From assembly GCF_963576545.1 (NCBI RefSeq), contig NC_083642.1:899481-963480 (forward strand): DNA of 64,000 bases, given 5' to 3'. The notes under the pieces were generated by a model. That model did no database searches. It saw only the letters and a list, made by a program, of their open reading frames with translations, and was not told the DNA's origin. The translations under genes were made by a program, and so were the position numbers. Source of the stretch: Limanda limanda. Lineage: Eukaryota > Chordata > Actinopteri > Pleuronectiformes > Pleuronectidae. Positions 1 through 13,097 of this stretch are shown in pieces; positions within the stretch are counted from its first letter, which is position 1, and each line of letters starts with the position of its first letter.

Positions 1-2280
1 TATTCCTGTTTTTTGTATTTTTTAATGTATCTCACAATCAGAAACCATTTAAATATATCTATTAAAAAATCTGTTGCTTTTCGTTTTTTTTGTACATTTC
101 AGTTGTTGAAGCTGAAAACACTGAGAAGCTAATTTAAAACTTTAAACTTTTATTTGACAGAATAAAATCCAGAAAGGTTTTCGCATAGAAGTTTGTACAT
201 TTGTTTCTATAATTCAGTCTGCAGCAAAAATATGGACTGACTGAAAGGAAGCGAGTGAGGCAGCTGCAGGATGAAGAGGGAGAAGAGGAGGAGGAGAAGA
301 CGAGGAGGAGAAGACGAGGAGGAGAAGACAAGGAGGTGAAGACGAAGAGGGAGAAGATGATAATAGAACTCGGATCAATCGACTCAGTTTATGAACAAGC
401 AGCTGTTACATAGATAGTTGGATACTTTATTAATCCAGAGGGAAATTAGTTAGTTCAGTTTGATCATGTGACATCACAGGTTTCTGTTCCCGTGGAAACG
501 GACTGAATGTGAAAGAGATGAAGTTTGAAAACAGAGTGACTCCACTTCTTCTTCTTCTTCTTCTCTGGCTCTAAATGAGCTCATTGTGTGACAGCAGGCA
601 GACATTAGCATCAGGCTATTCTTAGTGTGTCGCTCAGGACGAGCCTGGCACAAAGTGACTTCCTGTCTGGGTTGTGTCTCCAGAGGAAGCTCCACACTGC
701 CCCCCCGCCCTGCAGCTGGAGTCTCTCACCAGCGTGTGATGTGGGTCCAGCTCCTCCTCATGGAACCACCAGCATCTTATCAAACTGAGCAGCTGCTGGA
801 GATAAGATCTGTCTTATTGACGCTCTGCAGGGTTTGATTAACTGTTGCAAACTCACTTTAAACTAAATCCAGTTTATTCTTGAATTTATTGCTGTTTCCT
901 CAGCAAATGTTCTGCAGCTTCTGTCTGTGAGAACAAAGGTCTGAGTCAGTGTCTCTGGACATCTTCTGGATTCTTCTCCTTTCTGGATTTACCTCCTGGT
1001 AGCTGCTGCTTCTTCAGGTCACAAACTAGAGAACAGGTCCAGACGCCATCGACCAGCGGCTGTTTGAGAACGGCTCGATATAAAAACAGAACATTTACCG
1101 GTTGAAGCATTTTGAGCTTAAATTCCATTTCACCCAGACGATGAATGTTTGTTTTGGATGTTTGGTCTGAAAGTCTCTTGTTTGGTCTACAACATGAAGG
1201 ATGAGTCAGCAGTCCTCGAAGACCTTGAGACCAGCTCACATCCAACAAACACCAGGAGCAGGAGGAGAACATCTCTATCTGTGGGTCTCACAAGGAGAGA
1301 CAGACTCTCATGAGGACAAAGACACTCGTCCCTGCTGGTGGGTCTGATGCTTCTCAAGTGGATAAATAATGGAATGTCCTTGAGTTCCATTATCTCCCCG
1401 TGAAGTCACTTCAGACAAACTGTTTCCTCCTCGTCTGTTCATGAAGGAGCCGAACGCCCTCACTGACACGAGGGCGTGACCGAGAACCATTGAGGAGAAG
1501 ACTGAGGTCTGAGTCCCTGGGAGGCTCAGGTCCACTGGTGCTTCACAAGGAGGCCGAGCAAACACCAGAGGACAAAGGGACGGAGCTGAAAGGACGCTCG
1601 GGCTGGTTCCAGCTGGAGACAGAGTCCACATCTCACTGAGGGTTTAAATCATGTTCTAGATTCTCTGGATAACGTGTGAGGGCATCAGATCAGAAGATGG
1701 ATCCTCTCAGGACAAACACACTGAAGATCCAGAGGAGACGTTTCATCAGGAGCTTCGTCCAACAACTGTTCACAGGATTCACTCGACTGTGGGTTTTCTT
1801 TTGGTTGAATATTGTTTAGTTCTTAACGACACTGAAAACACTTCACTGCCAGTAACACACACTCACACATGACTGTTATATCACACATGTTCACAATCCG
1901 TCTCACTGACGGACCAACAACAAACAGACTGGAGAAGCCCGGGATCGAACCATGAACCATCTGACCGACCGCCACTGTCCGCTTTCCCTCCTGTGCCACA
2001 GAGTTCAAGACGGACAGAGGAACCTCTTGGAACATCTCATCCTGTTTGTGTGTATTTTACATTGATTCAAAAAATCACTTCCATTGTTGTTCATCTAGAA
2101 TCAATTCAGCTCAACTGACGGAAATAAATAATTTCACTGATTCTCTAAACTGATTTTATTTCCCTGTTTTAACTGAATTTCAAATAAGCATAAACATGTG
2201 AAAGTAGTAAAGTGTTTTCATCCTGTAAAAGTATTTTCTCTTTTTAATTTTTCCTCGTCTCTCTCAGTTTTTCTCTCAGG

Positions 2281-2405
<125 letters not shown>

Positions 2406-2529
2406 GCAGCCGTCGGAGACAGATGGACAGAGGAAGACGAGTGGAGGAGAGAAGAAGAAGAGGAAGCAGAAGATTTAGGGAGAGAAGAGGTGAAGAGATA
2501 AGTTGACAAGGGCAACGAGAGAGTGAGTG

Positions 2530-2780
<251 letters not shown>

Positions 2781-2897
2781 AATGGGCGGTCAAGGAGTTC
2801 AAAGCGCCAGGAAGTTAAAAACAGAATAGCCTGACGATGACCTTTGACCTGCAACAGATCAGCAGGTTGGAACGGAAACCATGCACGACCGAGGTGC

Positions 2898-2898
<1 letters not shown>

Positions 2899-2982
<84 letters not shown>
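2899..2982. repeat. (AC)n microsatellite
   Basis: An uninterrupted AC tract of about 84 bp. Confidence 0.98.
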
Positions 2983-3061
2983 TTAGAAAAGCATTTGACA
3001 TTTTAATCACAGAGTATGAATGCTTCCTTTCTGTTTCTGTCTTTCCCAGCTGGAGTCTTCC

Positions 3062-3184
3062 TCTCCTCCTCCTCCTCCACCTCTTCCTCCTCCTCCTCCT
3101 CCTCCTCCTCCTCCTCCTCCTCCTCCTCCTCCTCCTCCTCCTCCTCCTCCTCCTCCTCCTCCTCCTCCTTCTCCTCCTCCTCCT
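3062..3184. repeat. (TCC)n trinucleotide repeat
   Basis: About 40 TCC triplets. They keep several frames open (poly-Ser, poly-Pro, poly-Leu, poly-Glu), which is a repeat artefact and not coding evidence. Confidence 0.97.
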
Positions 3185-3402
3185 TGCATTGCATCACTGA
3201 ACAGGTTCACATAATAATTAACTTCTGGGAGGATGATAATAATGGATTCATTTTCAGTATTTCAGCACATTGATGCTAATTGGCTCCGAGACACTAAACA
3301 GTTAAAAACATTGGATTTTATTTCAGATGATGAAAGTTTGATTCATTTTTACTTGATGCTCCATAAATCACAATTTGTGAAAACCTCAAACTGAAGCTGA
3401 AA

Positions 3403-3450
<48 letters not shown>
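3403..3450. repeat. (GT)n microsatellite
   Basis: A short pure GT tract inside lama5 intron 2. Confidence 0.95.
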
Positions 3451-3452
<2 letters not shown>

Positions 3453-4275
3453 ACCTGCCAACGTCAACACAACCCGACATCAGCAACAACAATATCAGCG
3501 ACTATTTCCAACGGCAAGCTCTCCCTCCTCTCCTCCCTCCCTCCCTCCATCCATCATCATCCCTCCTTCTTTCGGGTTTAAATATCTCTCTTTCCTCTTT
3601 CTCTCTTTTCACTCCAGGCTGAATCTCTCCTATTAAGGTCAGATCTCCTCCCTCTCTCTCTCTGCTCCTCTTATCCCCCCACCGCTCATTTTCCTGCCCA
3701 GTACACATAATGAATGACTGAAAAATGTGGGTTGTGTGTCAGCGTTTGTGTGTCTGTGTGAGGACAGCGAGTGTCAGAGGCAACGATTAACCCCGAACCA
3801 GAGGGACAGACGGGGAAACCAGAGGACGGAGGAGATAGGACGGAGGAGACGAGGACGGAGGAGACGAGGAGAGAGGGATGAAGAGAGCGAGCCCCATAAT
3901 AAAAGCCAGGGAGCTGCAGAGGAGAAAAGGAGCTGAATAAAGAGACAGAATGAGAGGAGAGCTAATAAAAGATGTGACGAAGACGAGCGGACGACTGAGT
4001 CACGACGGAAACTGGTGCGACAGAAAGAGACAAAAACAAGAGGAGACACAGAAACACACATGATGAGGAGGACAACATGTAAATCATCAAATCAGAAAGA
4101 GCTCTTCAGAGATAAAACACGAGCCAAACCCAGTGAGGTCACACAGAGACGCTTCATGAGCTTCTCAACCAGAGAGAAGAAGAACGAGAGACTTCACTCG
4201 TCTGATTGGTTCAGAGTCTCTTCTTCATGAGTCAGAGAAACACTCAACAGACGAGTCTCTGTGGCCCGAGAGTCA

Positions 4276-4410
4276 GAGAGATGAACAGAACAGAGAGATG
4301 AACAAAACAGAGAGAGATGAACAGAACAGAGAGAAGAACATAGAGATGAACAGAGAGATGAACAGAGAGATGAACAGAATAGAGAGATGATGGATGAACA
4401 GAGAGATGAG
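4276..4410. repeat. Degenerate AGAGAGATGAACAG tandem repeat
   Basis: Roughly ten imperfect copies of a 12-17 bp unit built on GATGAACAGA. Confidence 0.85.
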
Positions 4411-5159
4411 AGATGTATGTAAACACACACACGTGATCTCAGACCTGAACATGAACTTTGAATATGAATATGATGGATTTCTCCAAACCCAGAATCCTTT
4501 GTGTCCATCACAGTTTTTCCAGAGTCATTCAGTTATTTCCTGTTGCAGAGTCCAGGTGATATTAACATTATTATCTCATTGTAAAGACCAATACAGTGAG
4601 ATAATAATTTAAATTAAAATGAATGGTGTTAATAATAATAACTCTCGTCTCTTCAGCCAAAACTGCTCGTGACGAACTGTTTCTCTACCCTGATCTGATC
4701 TGTGTCCTCGGAGCCGCTGCTCTACAGGAACCGTTCACACCACATCAATGGCAGGAAGCTTTCAATCGGGAGCAGTTGGCAACACACACTGTGTGTTACA
4801 CACACTTTGTGTTACACACAGTGTGTGTTACGCACGGTGAACAATGGAGCCGCTTCAACACTGCGTGTGTGTGCGTGTCTTTGTTTGTGCTGCGGAGAAA
4901 TCTGTCATCACACAGGAAATGAAAGACACGGCCGTGAGAGACGTGAAACCAAGCTCCCAGGGAAGTGTTGGATCAGTTTGAGAAGGAGGATTAAAGGGTC
5001 AGTTCACCCAAATCTAAGGATAGGCTTCCATTCCGTTTATTAAAAGCAACAACAGGTCGCTTATAAACCTTCTAATAGCTTCTAAATGCTTCTGATGCTA
5101 CACAACCAGCTGGAAACTCCTGAGAACATCCACAGAGACTGACCCTTGACCTGTGTGTT

Positions 5160-5272
5160 CCCTCAGGAGAAGGTCTGGAATCAGGAGAAGGTCTGGATCC
5201 AGCTGAGGACTCGGAGGTGTCCCTCAGGAGAAGGTCTGGATCCAGCTGAGGACTCGGAGGTGTCCCTCAGGT
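5160..5272. repeat. ~45-bp tandem repeat, 2-3 copies
   Basis: The segment beginning CAGGAGAAGGTCTGGATCC and ending in TCGGAGGTGTCCCT is present twice almost exactly, preceded by a partial third copy. Confidence 0.85.
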
Positions 5273-5607
5273 CACGTCTCTGACAGCTCTGATGACAGGG
5301 AGACTCATTCTGTGTCTCAGGAAGTGGAGACAAAGAGAGGACCTCACCTGAAGAACACACACGCTCTAATAACAGGCTGAAGAACATCCCTCCTCCTCCT
5401 CTTTCCATCCCTCCTCTACTCAGTGATCTTCCTCTCCTTCCTTCCTTCCTCCTCCTCCTCCTCTTCCCTTCCTGGGAATTTTCCTCCTCTTCCCTTCAAA
5501 CTGTATTTATTGCTCCTATAATTGCTCTGCGTGATTTTTCCATCTCGTCTCCTTCACCTGTTAAAACAACACTTCCACTACCACACACCTGAGGAATGAG
5601 GCTGCAT

Positions 5608-5697
<90 letters not shown>
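5608..5697. repeat. (AC)n microsatellite
   Basis: About 90 bp of pure AC repeat. Confidence 0.98.
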
Positions 5698-5699
<2 letters not shown>

Positions 5700-6446
5700 G
5701 AGTGCACACGTGTCATCACTCTCAGCTCAACAACACGACCTCATCGTGGAGGACTCATGTTGCTCGGCCTCGTGCGTCTCAAAAAACTTTCTGTAGAATT
5801 ATTTTCAGATTCTCAAACTAAACATCTTTTTCTAAACCTTTTATTGAGAAAACATTTTTAGTTTTTACACGTCTGAAGATCAGGTTTGATAATTAGAAGA
5901 ATACATTTCTCCAAATAACAAAAATTTAGAGTCAAAATTCATTGACAATAAAAATACACATTTCACACCACAGAGCTTCAAGTCCTGGTAAATGTGAAAA
6001 GTTCTCATAAATCACTCGGACAGGAAACTGAAAAACAACCTCATGGTTCTTGCATGAGAACGTAGCTGCAGTTAAACCTGATGTCGGTGGATTATGTAAA
6101 ACAGTAAATATAATATATTATTATGCAATATTGTCATTGCATCAAAAGGAAATAACCCTCAAGCTCGTGTCCAAGCTTCAGGAAACATGGTAATACTCTC
6201 CTCTTGTGTTCCTGAGTCATGGTGTTAAATAGTGACCAGAGATTTATGACGTCACAATGAAGTTGACCTTTGACCTTTTGGATATAGAATGTCATCACTT
6301 CATCATTTGATCGATTCAAAAACGTCAAAAACACATTTTGTGAGGTCACATATTCCAAATTCCAGCTCAGTGTCGAGTCCAAGTGGACGTTTGTGATGAA
6401 TGAAGGAAGAGTGAGACTTAGAAGAAGAAAAGACGCTAGAAGAAGA

Positions 6447-6567
6447 GATGGAAGAGAGGTTGAAGAGGAGATGGAAGAGAGGATGAAGAGGAGATGGACG
6501 AGAGGATGAAGAGGAGATGGACGAGAGGATGAAGAGGAGATAGAAGAGAGGATGAAGAGGAGAAAGA
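6447..6567. repeat. 24-bp purine-rich minisatellite
   Basis: About five tandem copies of a 24-bp unit (GAAGAGGAGATGGAAGAGAG plus GAT). Almost all purines on the plus strand. Confidence 0.88.
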
Positions 6568-7245
6568 GGAGAAAACAGCAGAGTGGTTTTACTCTTGTAG
6601 GAACACTTGAGGAAGAGGAGGAGCAGAGATAATGAGGAAGAGGGTGGTGGAGAAGAAGAATGCCAGGAGGAGATAGCAGAAGAAAGAAGACGGGAAAGTG
6701 GAGGAGATAGAAAAGTTCTATATTGAGCCGGTGTTATCTTTAAGGGGGGGGTGGGGGGTGGGGGGGGTGTTGAACTGATGATCTTTATTTAAAGAATCAA
6801 ACAGACGGACGACAGAAAACAACAGAAGAAGAAGGACGAGCTGGATCGTGTCTTCACCTTGAGACGCGTCTCGTCTAATCTCGTCCCGGGACATCGAGGG
6901 ACGCGTCGGGAATGTGTGATTGTGTGTTTGTGTGATTGTGTGATTGGGTGTTTGTGTGATTGTGTGTTTGTGTGATTGTGTTACTCTCCACATGCAAAGT
7001 GAAAGACGCCACAGAAACTCAGCAGAACACGAAGGATCTGGAAGTTTCTACTGGATTATATATGTTCCGGTTTACTACATATATGAAGAGGGAGGGAGGG
7101 GGGGAGGGAGGGGGGGAGGGAGGGAGGGAGGGGGGGGCAGGTGGGTGATTTAACGAGCCTCCCCCTCTACGGGTTGAGACAGGTTACTGACATTCCAATC
7201 TCTCCCTCCTCTCTTTGTCTTTCATTCAGCCAGAGGCAGGGGGTT

Positions 7246-7367
<122 letters not shown>

Positions 7368-8023
7368 CATAATCCCTGGCCGTAGCCCACCTACATTCTT
7401 TCAAGACACACTGAGCCCTGGTAACCGCAGACCCTTCACCTCCATGTTTACTGTCTCTCTCCTTAAAGTCGTGGAAACCTGTTGATATGATTCATGTGTG
7501 AAGTCGTGAATCAAAAAACTGATTTTATCTGGAGTCGAGTTTCTGCGTCAACAACAGAAAACAAACTGAGGAAAACGTGAAGGTTTCGCATATTTACGAT
7601 CAATCTGTTTAAAGTTGTAGTGAAGTTGAACTTTAACGTGATTCTCTGTCCACACAAATAAATAAACAACAAGACTAAAGTGGAATAAATATGAAGTGCT
7701 GCAAATCTAAAATCTGTTCAACCTCAGCTCAAATGCTCTGTAAGTCAATTTAATATAATAAATGATAAAAGTAAACAAATATTTGATCAAAAACCATTTA
7801 AATATATTGATCCAAAAGATTTATAAATATAGAAACATAAAGAAACGTGACTGAAGGTGTGGGCGTCATCACGAGGAAGCATCAGAGACTGTTTCTAGTT
7901 CTGAATTATTCACAGATTTTAACAGATCTCTCACAAGCCGCTTGTTTTCAGAGGGTTTACAGACTTTTTATGTTTTATTTTATCACTTCAACATGTAAAC
8001 AGGCTCATAAAAGCTTTTAAAAG

Positions 8024-8024
<1 letters not shown>

Positions 8025-8076
<52 letters not shown>

Positions 8077-8098
8077 AGAGAGAGAGAGAGAGAGAGGA

Positions 8099-8131
<33 letters not shown>

Positions 8132-8206
8132 GAGAGGAAGAGGAGCGACGAAAGAGTGAAGAGAAAAGGGGTGAAAGATGGATGAAGGGTGAACCTGAAT
8201 TCCAGG

Positions 8207-8282
<76 letters not shown>
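8025..8282. repeat. (GA)n block followed by (AC)n block
   Basis: GA repeats at 8025-8135, unique sequence with GAAG-rich purines, then AC repeats at 8214-8282. This lies about 0.6 kb from lama5 exon 2, on the intron 2 side. Confidence 0.95.
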
Positions 8283-8284
<2 letters not shown>

Positions 8285-8847
8285 GTCTCTCCACTCGAGC
8301 AAGAGGAGTCGACACAAAAGAGTCACATTCAGAAACCAGCTTGTTCCAGACGTTCAGAATCACAACCTGGTTCAAGTGTCTGTGTTGCGTTGCTCCTCAG
8401 AGTTTCCCCGTGTGTGTCGATGTGTAGACGAACCACATGTTTGTGTGTTTGTGTGTTTGTGTGTTTGTGTGTTTGTGTGTTTGTGTTTCCTTCTCACGAG
8501 TCAATGAACAGCAGCTACAACAAACTGAGCCTCCAGCCAAAAGCAAGCGGCTCTAGATCCGCAGCCTGCAGCTTTCAGGCTGAACTCCACAGGTCTGATT
8601 CATTCATCGTTCATCAGGTGAGTGAAGACGACAGGTAACCAACAAGAGAGAGTTTAACAGAGAGAGTGGAAATGTGTCCAGGAGATTTCAGACAAAACCA
8701 AAAAGCACAAGTCTCTGGAAACATGTTGGTGCTGCAGAAACAAATGAAAACGCCAGAAAGTGCAGAAGAAGAATCCCAGACTCGTCTTCATCATCAGGAG
8801 CAACAAGCAAAGATCTGAGCACAGAGGTGTGAGTCTCAGTGTCCTAC

Positions 8848-9624
8848 CTGTCCCAGGTTCAGCGTGACGTTGACCTCGTTGAACTCGGTGCTGCGGGACA
8901 GAGGCGGGCTCTGCCACCAGCGCTCCGTGCCGTCGATGGCGTTGGTGATGGGTCGAGCCCGGTCGCTCTCCCCCTGGCTGCAGATGTCACAGTACTGGCC
9001 CTGAAGAGACAGAGAGGACAAGTGGGAATCGTACGAGGGTTTAAAACGACACTGGAGTCAAACTGTCTCAGCAGAAAGTCGTACATGTCAAACCCCGTGT
9101 GTTCTCAGAATCAGAATCAGAATCAGAATCAGAATCAGAATCAGAATCAGAAGGTATTTATTGCCAAGTAGGTTTACAGCTACCTGGAGTTTGCTCTGGT
9201 TATTGGTGCATACAATGAACATAGAAACATAAAAACACAATAAATACACCACACATAAGAAAAACAATAATAATAATAAAACAATATATATTTACTCACT
9301 ATTTACTTCTTATTTACTCACTTTTTCTAATATTTATACAAAGTAACATTTATTTAGACATAAACATATCTATATGAAAATATATAAAATATAAAAGATA
9401 TAAAAAGTGAAGTAAAAAGTGAAATGCTAAATGCAGAACAGTGACGAGCTTTTAAAAGAGACTAAAACACAGAGATGCTCTGGATGAAAAGCAGCCGCGA
9501 GGCCGTGAGTGTCGGACTGAGTGTTGGAGTTCCTCCTCCAGGAGGAAGAACCTGACGTCTTAAATACACCTGGAGATAAATCTGGAGACTCTCAGGAAAA
9601 ACCTCAGTGACTTCATGTTGAAGA

Positions 9625-9709
<85 letters not shown>

Positions 9710-12025
9710 TTCACTTCTTTCCCTCCACAGGCAAACGTCTCTGTTCCCTTGTCTGGACTTTCTCTTTCACATTCATCTATCTAATTATCTTTCTTGAATA
9801 AAAAGCACTTTCTGGAGAATGACTGATGGAGAAACTCCGACAGGATGTTATAGATTCACACTCCTCAGTGAGACTGAGACTTAAAGTCTGAACTGCAGCT
9901 CAATCGCTCCGAGTCTCAGGAAGCGTCTCTGAAAGCAGCAGATTGATGTCAGCGTCCCTGGAGCTCCTGGCTCAGGTTTCCATCTGCTCCACAGGACCAG
10001 GACTCACTGAAGACACTGAGACACTCCGGCCGGGGTCATATTCCTGCTTGTGAGTTCTACCTGTCTCATAAATCCAATCCCCACTTTCCGTTTGCCTGTT
10101 CTGTGCAGACTTCATTCACATTTACAGTCTCACTCCGGTCATAACCAGCACTGCTCAGTGGGAGGAGCCAATGAAACAACACTTATTTAAAATACAGCAA
10201 TTTGCTCTTTGTCACTCAAGTTGTTTTAAGACTTGAACTGAATCACTGACATGTTCCTGACATGTTCCTCACATGTTCCTCACATGTTCCTCACATGTTC
10301 CTCACATGTTCCTCACATGTTCCTCACATGTTCCTCACATGTTCCTCACATGTTCCTCACATGTTCTGCAGGTTCTCTATGTGAGAACATCCTCTCTAAC
10401 AGAATCTCAGGTTGATTGATGAGCTGAATGACAGGAAGTGCCTGGCAGTAAGTGAACGTCTCCACTTGAAGCTTCCTCTCCACCTCTCCACCTCTCCACC
10501 TCTCCACCTCTCCACCTCTCCACCTCTCCACCTCTCCACCTCTCCACCTCCAGAGCTTCTTCTCTCCTCTCAGATCCTCCCTGTGTGTCGGAGCTCCTGC
10601 CCCCCCGCCCCTGCTGGCTGTGTAAGCGTTAGCATAAACTAAACAAGCAGGGACGCGAACAAAAGGCAGAGTTACAAGATATAATCACTGCAGGTCACTG
10701 AGGTCAGAGGTCGCTGCTCGGCCTCTGACTCCGCCCCCTCCACCACGTCTCTCCCAGAGCTGTCAATCAACCGGAGACTCTCTGGGTTTCAGACTTAATG
10801 AACTGTGTGAACTCTGTATTATTATAATCAATCAATCTAGTTTCATTTAAACGACCATTCTTTAAATTAGTCGGACTTCCATCAGCATCACTTTGCTCCC
10901 GACCAATTTGGATTGAATACGTTTTAATATTCCACATGAATATACTTCAAGACAACAGCTGCATGAAATACATAAGAAGCTCCATCATAGAAGCAGCATC
11001 AGGGACTTTACAGTTGTGCTTTACGGACAATTAAAGTTCTGCAGATGATAATCGGTTCTGTCTCCAGCCTCCTGCAGGCAGCGGCTCCACATTCCTCTGC
11101 TCCTGTAATGAACCTCACGTGTCACCGGGTGTGGTTTGCTCTGGTGCACGGATCCGTCTCAGCCTCATGAGAGCGTGAGCGAGCAGGACGCCACCTCCGC
11201 TCCAGAGATGAATCCAGAGAGAGATGGAGGTGATTGAATAAGGAAGCGAAGGTGAAGCTGCACAGAGAGCATCATGGGAGCTCGCAGACAGGAAGTGACA
11301 TCTCTAAATGAGCGTGTGATCGGTGGAGTGAGACGTCGGGAGATTCTGACAAACTCTCTTTCACACTGTTTCTCTCCGTTTTCTTTCACGTCATCTGTTC
11401 ATTCCTCTGTCATCAACCAAAGGGCCACCGGGGGCTGAACCAGTTCATCTCCATCTCTAGAGAGGAATCTCTGGACCTGGTTTGACCAAGTGTTTCTGGA
11501 ACTTTTAGAAATCAAGAAAGGACGTAGAGGTTCCTGCAGACTGTTGTTCACCTGTGTTTCCACCACAGCTTCAAGCCCAGTGGAGATCAGGCTCATCAAA
11601 TCAAATCAAATCAAATCAAATCAAATCAATTCAACATCAGCCTTCTGACCCAGTGAACGCAGAAAACTACACAACACGAGGAAGGAGATCAACACAATCG
11701 TCTCACTTCCATCCATCAACTCAAACTGCAGCAGTCACAAGCTCTCAGTGTCCAACACCTTCAGCCTCAGGAGAGGAAACGCTGCAGTGATATGATCTGG
11801 GGGGGGGGGGTTCTGTAGAATGAAGCTCCCTGAACGTTCAGCAGATCCAACAGGTCGACACATGTCCGGCTCCAGACGCCTCTCATCAGCTCTCATCTGC
11901 TGAATGCACTTTTTATTCATAAGCAGCAGAGATGTGAAGAAGACGATGACGAAGCTTTAAAATCCAACTCGAGGGAATAAGGTTTAACAAAAAGGAGATT
12001 TTCTCACACACACACACAAACAAAT

Positions 12026-12057
<32 letters not shown>

Positions 12058-12077
12058 ACACAAACACACAAATACAC

Positions 12078-12108
<31 letters not shown>

Positions 12109-12247
12109 AACACACACACACAAACACACAAACACACACGGCTTCCTGCTGATTTTAATTAATAAAAACACTCTCACATCTCACATTCAAATCAAAATAG
12201 GATTAACCTGTGTGTGTTTTCTGACTGTGTGTATGTGTGTGTGTGTG

Positions 12248-12280
<33 letters not shown>

Positions 12281-13052
12281 CTGTGTGTGTGTGTTGTTCT
12301 GGGGGGGTGCAGTGAAAGAACCAGTGGGCCGACCCACAATAGCTCAGCAAAGTGGACTAACCCTCTTACCCTGAACACACAGAGCCGAGCTCCTCGAGCT
12401 AATGAGCAGATTTTCTAGGCTTCATGTTATTTCCTGAGCTTTGTGCAGCAGCATGTCCACTTCAGGTCCCAGGGGACAAGGGGACAAGGGGACAAGGGGA
12501 CAAGGGGACGAGGGGACGAGGAGACGAGGAGACGAGGGGACGAGGGGACGAGAGGACGAGGGGACGCTCAGTCTCATCGTCCTCGAGGGGACGGGAGACT
12601 GAGCGTAGTCGGGACCAGGTCTAAGGTTTGTCCAGAACCAGGTGACTCAGCAGGACACATGTTGTTGTTTGACTCGTGTTGAGCTAGAACCTGAACCCTG
12701 AAGCTCTTCTTCTCCTTCTCCCTCTTCCCCTCCTGCTGTTCATCCTCTCCCTCTGATGATCGATCCACTTCTATCTCCACAACCTTAACATCTGGTCATG
12801 TGATCTCTCAGGGCTGATGAGTCACATGTTCTGTCACATTAAACCAGAAGCAGAGCGAAGACTCTGATGATCCCGGTGCTGCAGCAGCAGGTGGATCCGC
12901 CTCTGGTTCTGAGACTCGCTAACGAGCGTCACCACGTCCGAGGAGGAGGCGCCGCGCCGGGCTCGCCGTAACAGAGCGGAGCAAGCCGGGCTCTGATTGG
13001 ACGACACGGGTCAGTCACCGCAAGGAATGTAGGGAACAGGTGGGAGAGAGAA

Positions 13053-13097
<45 letters not shown>

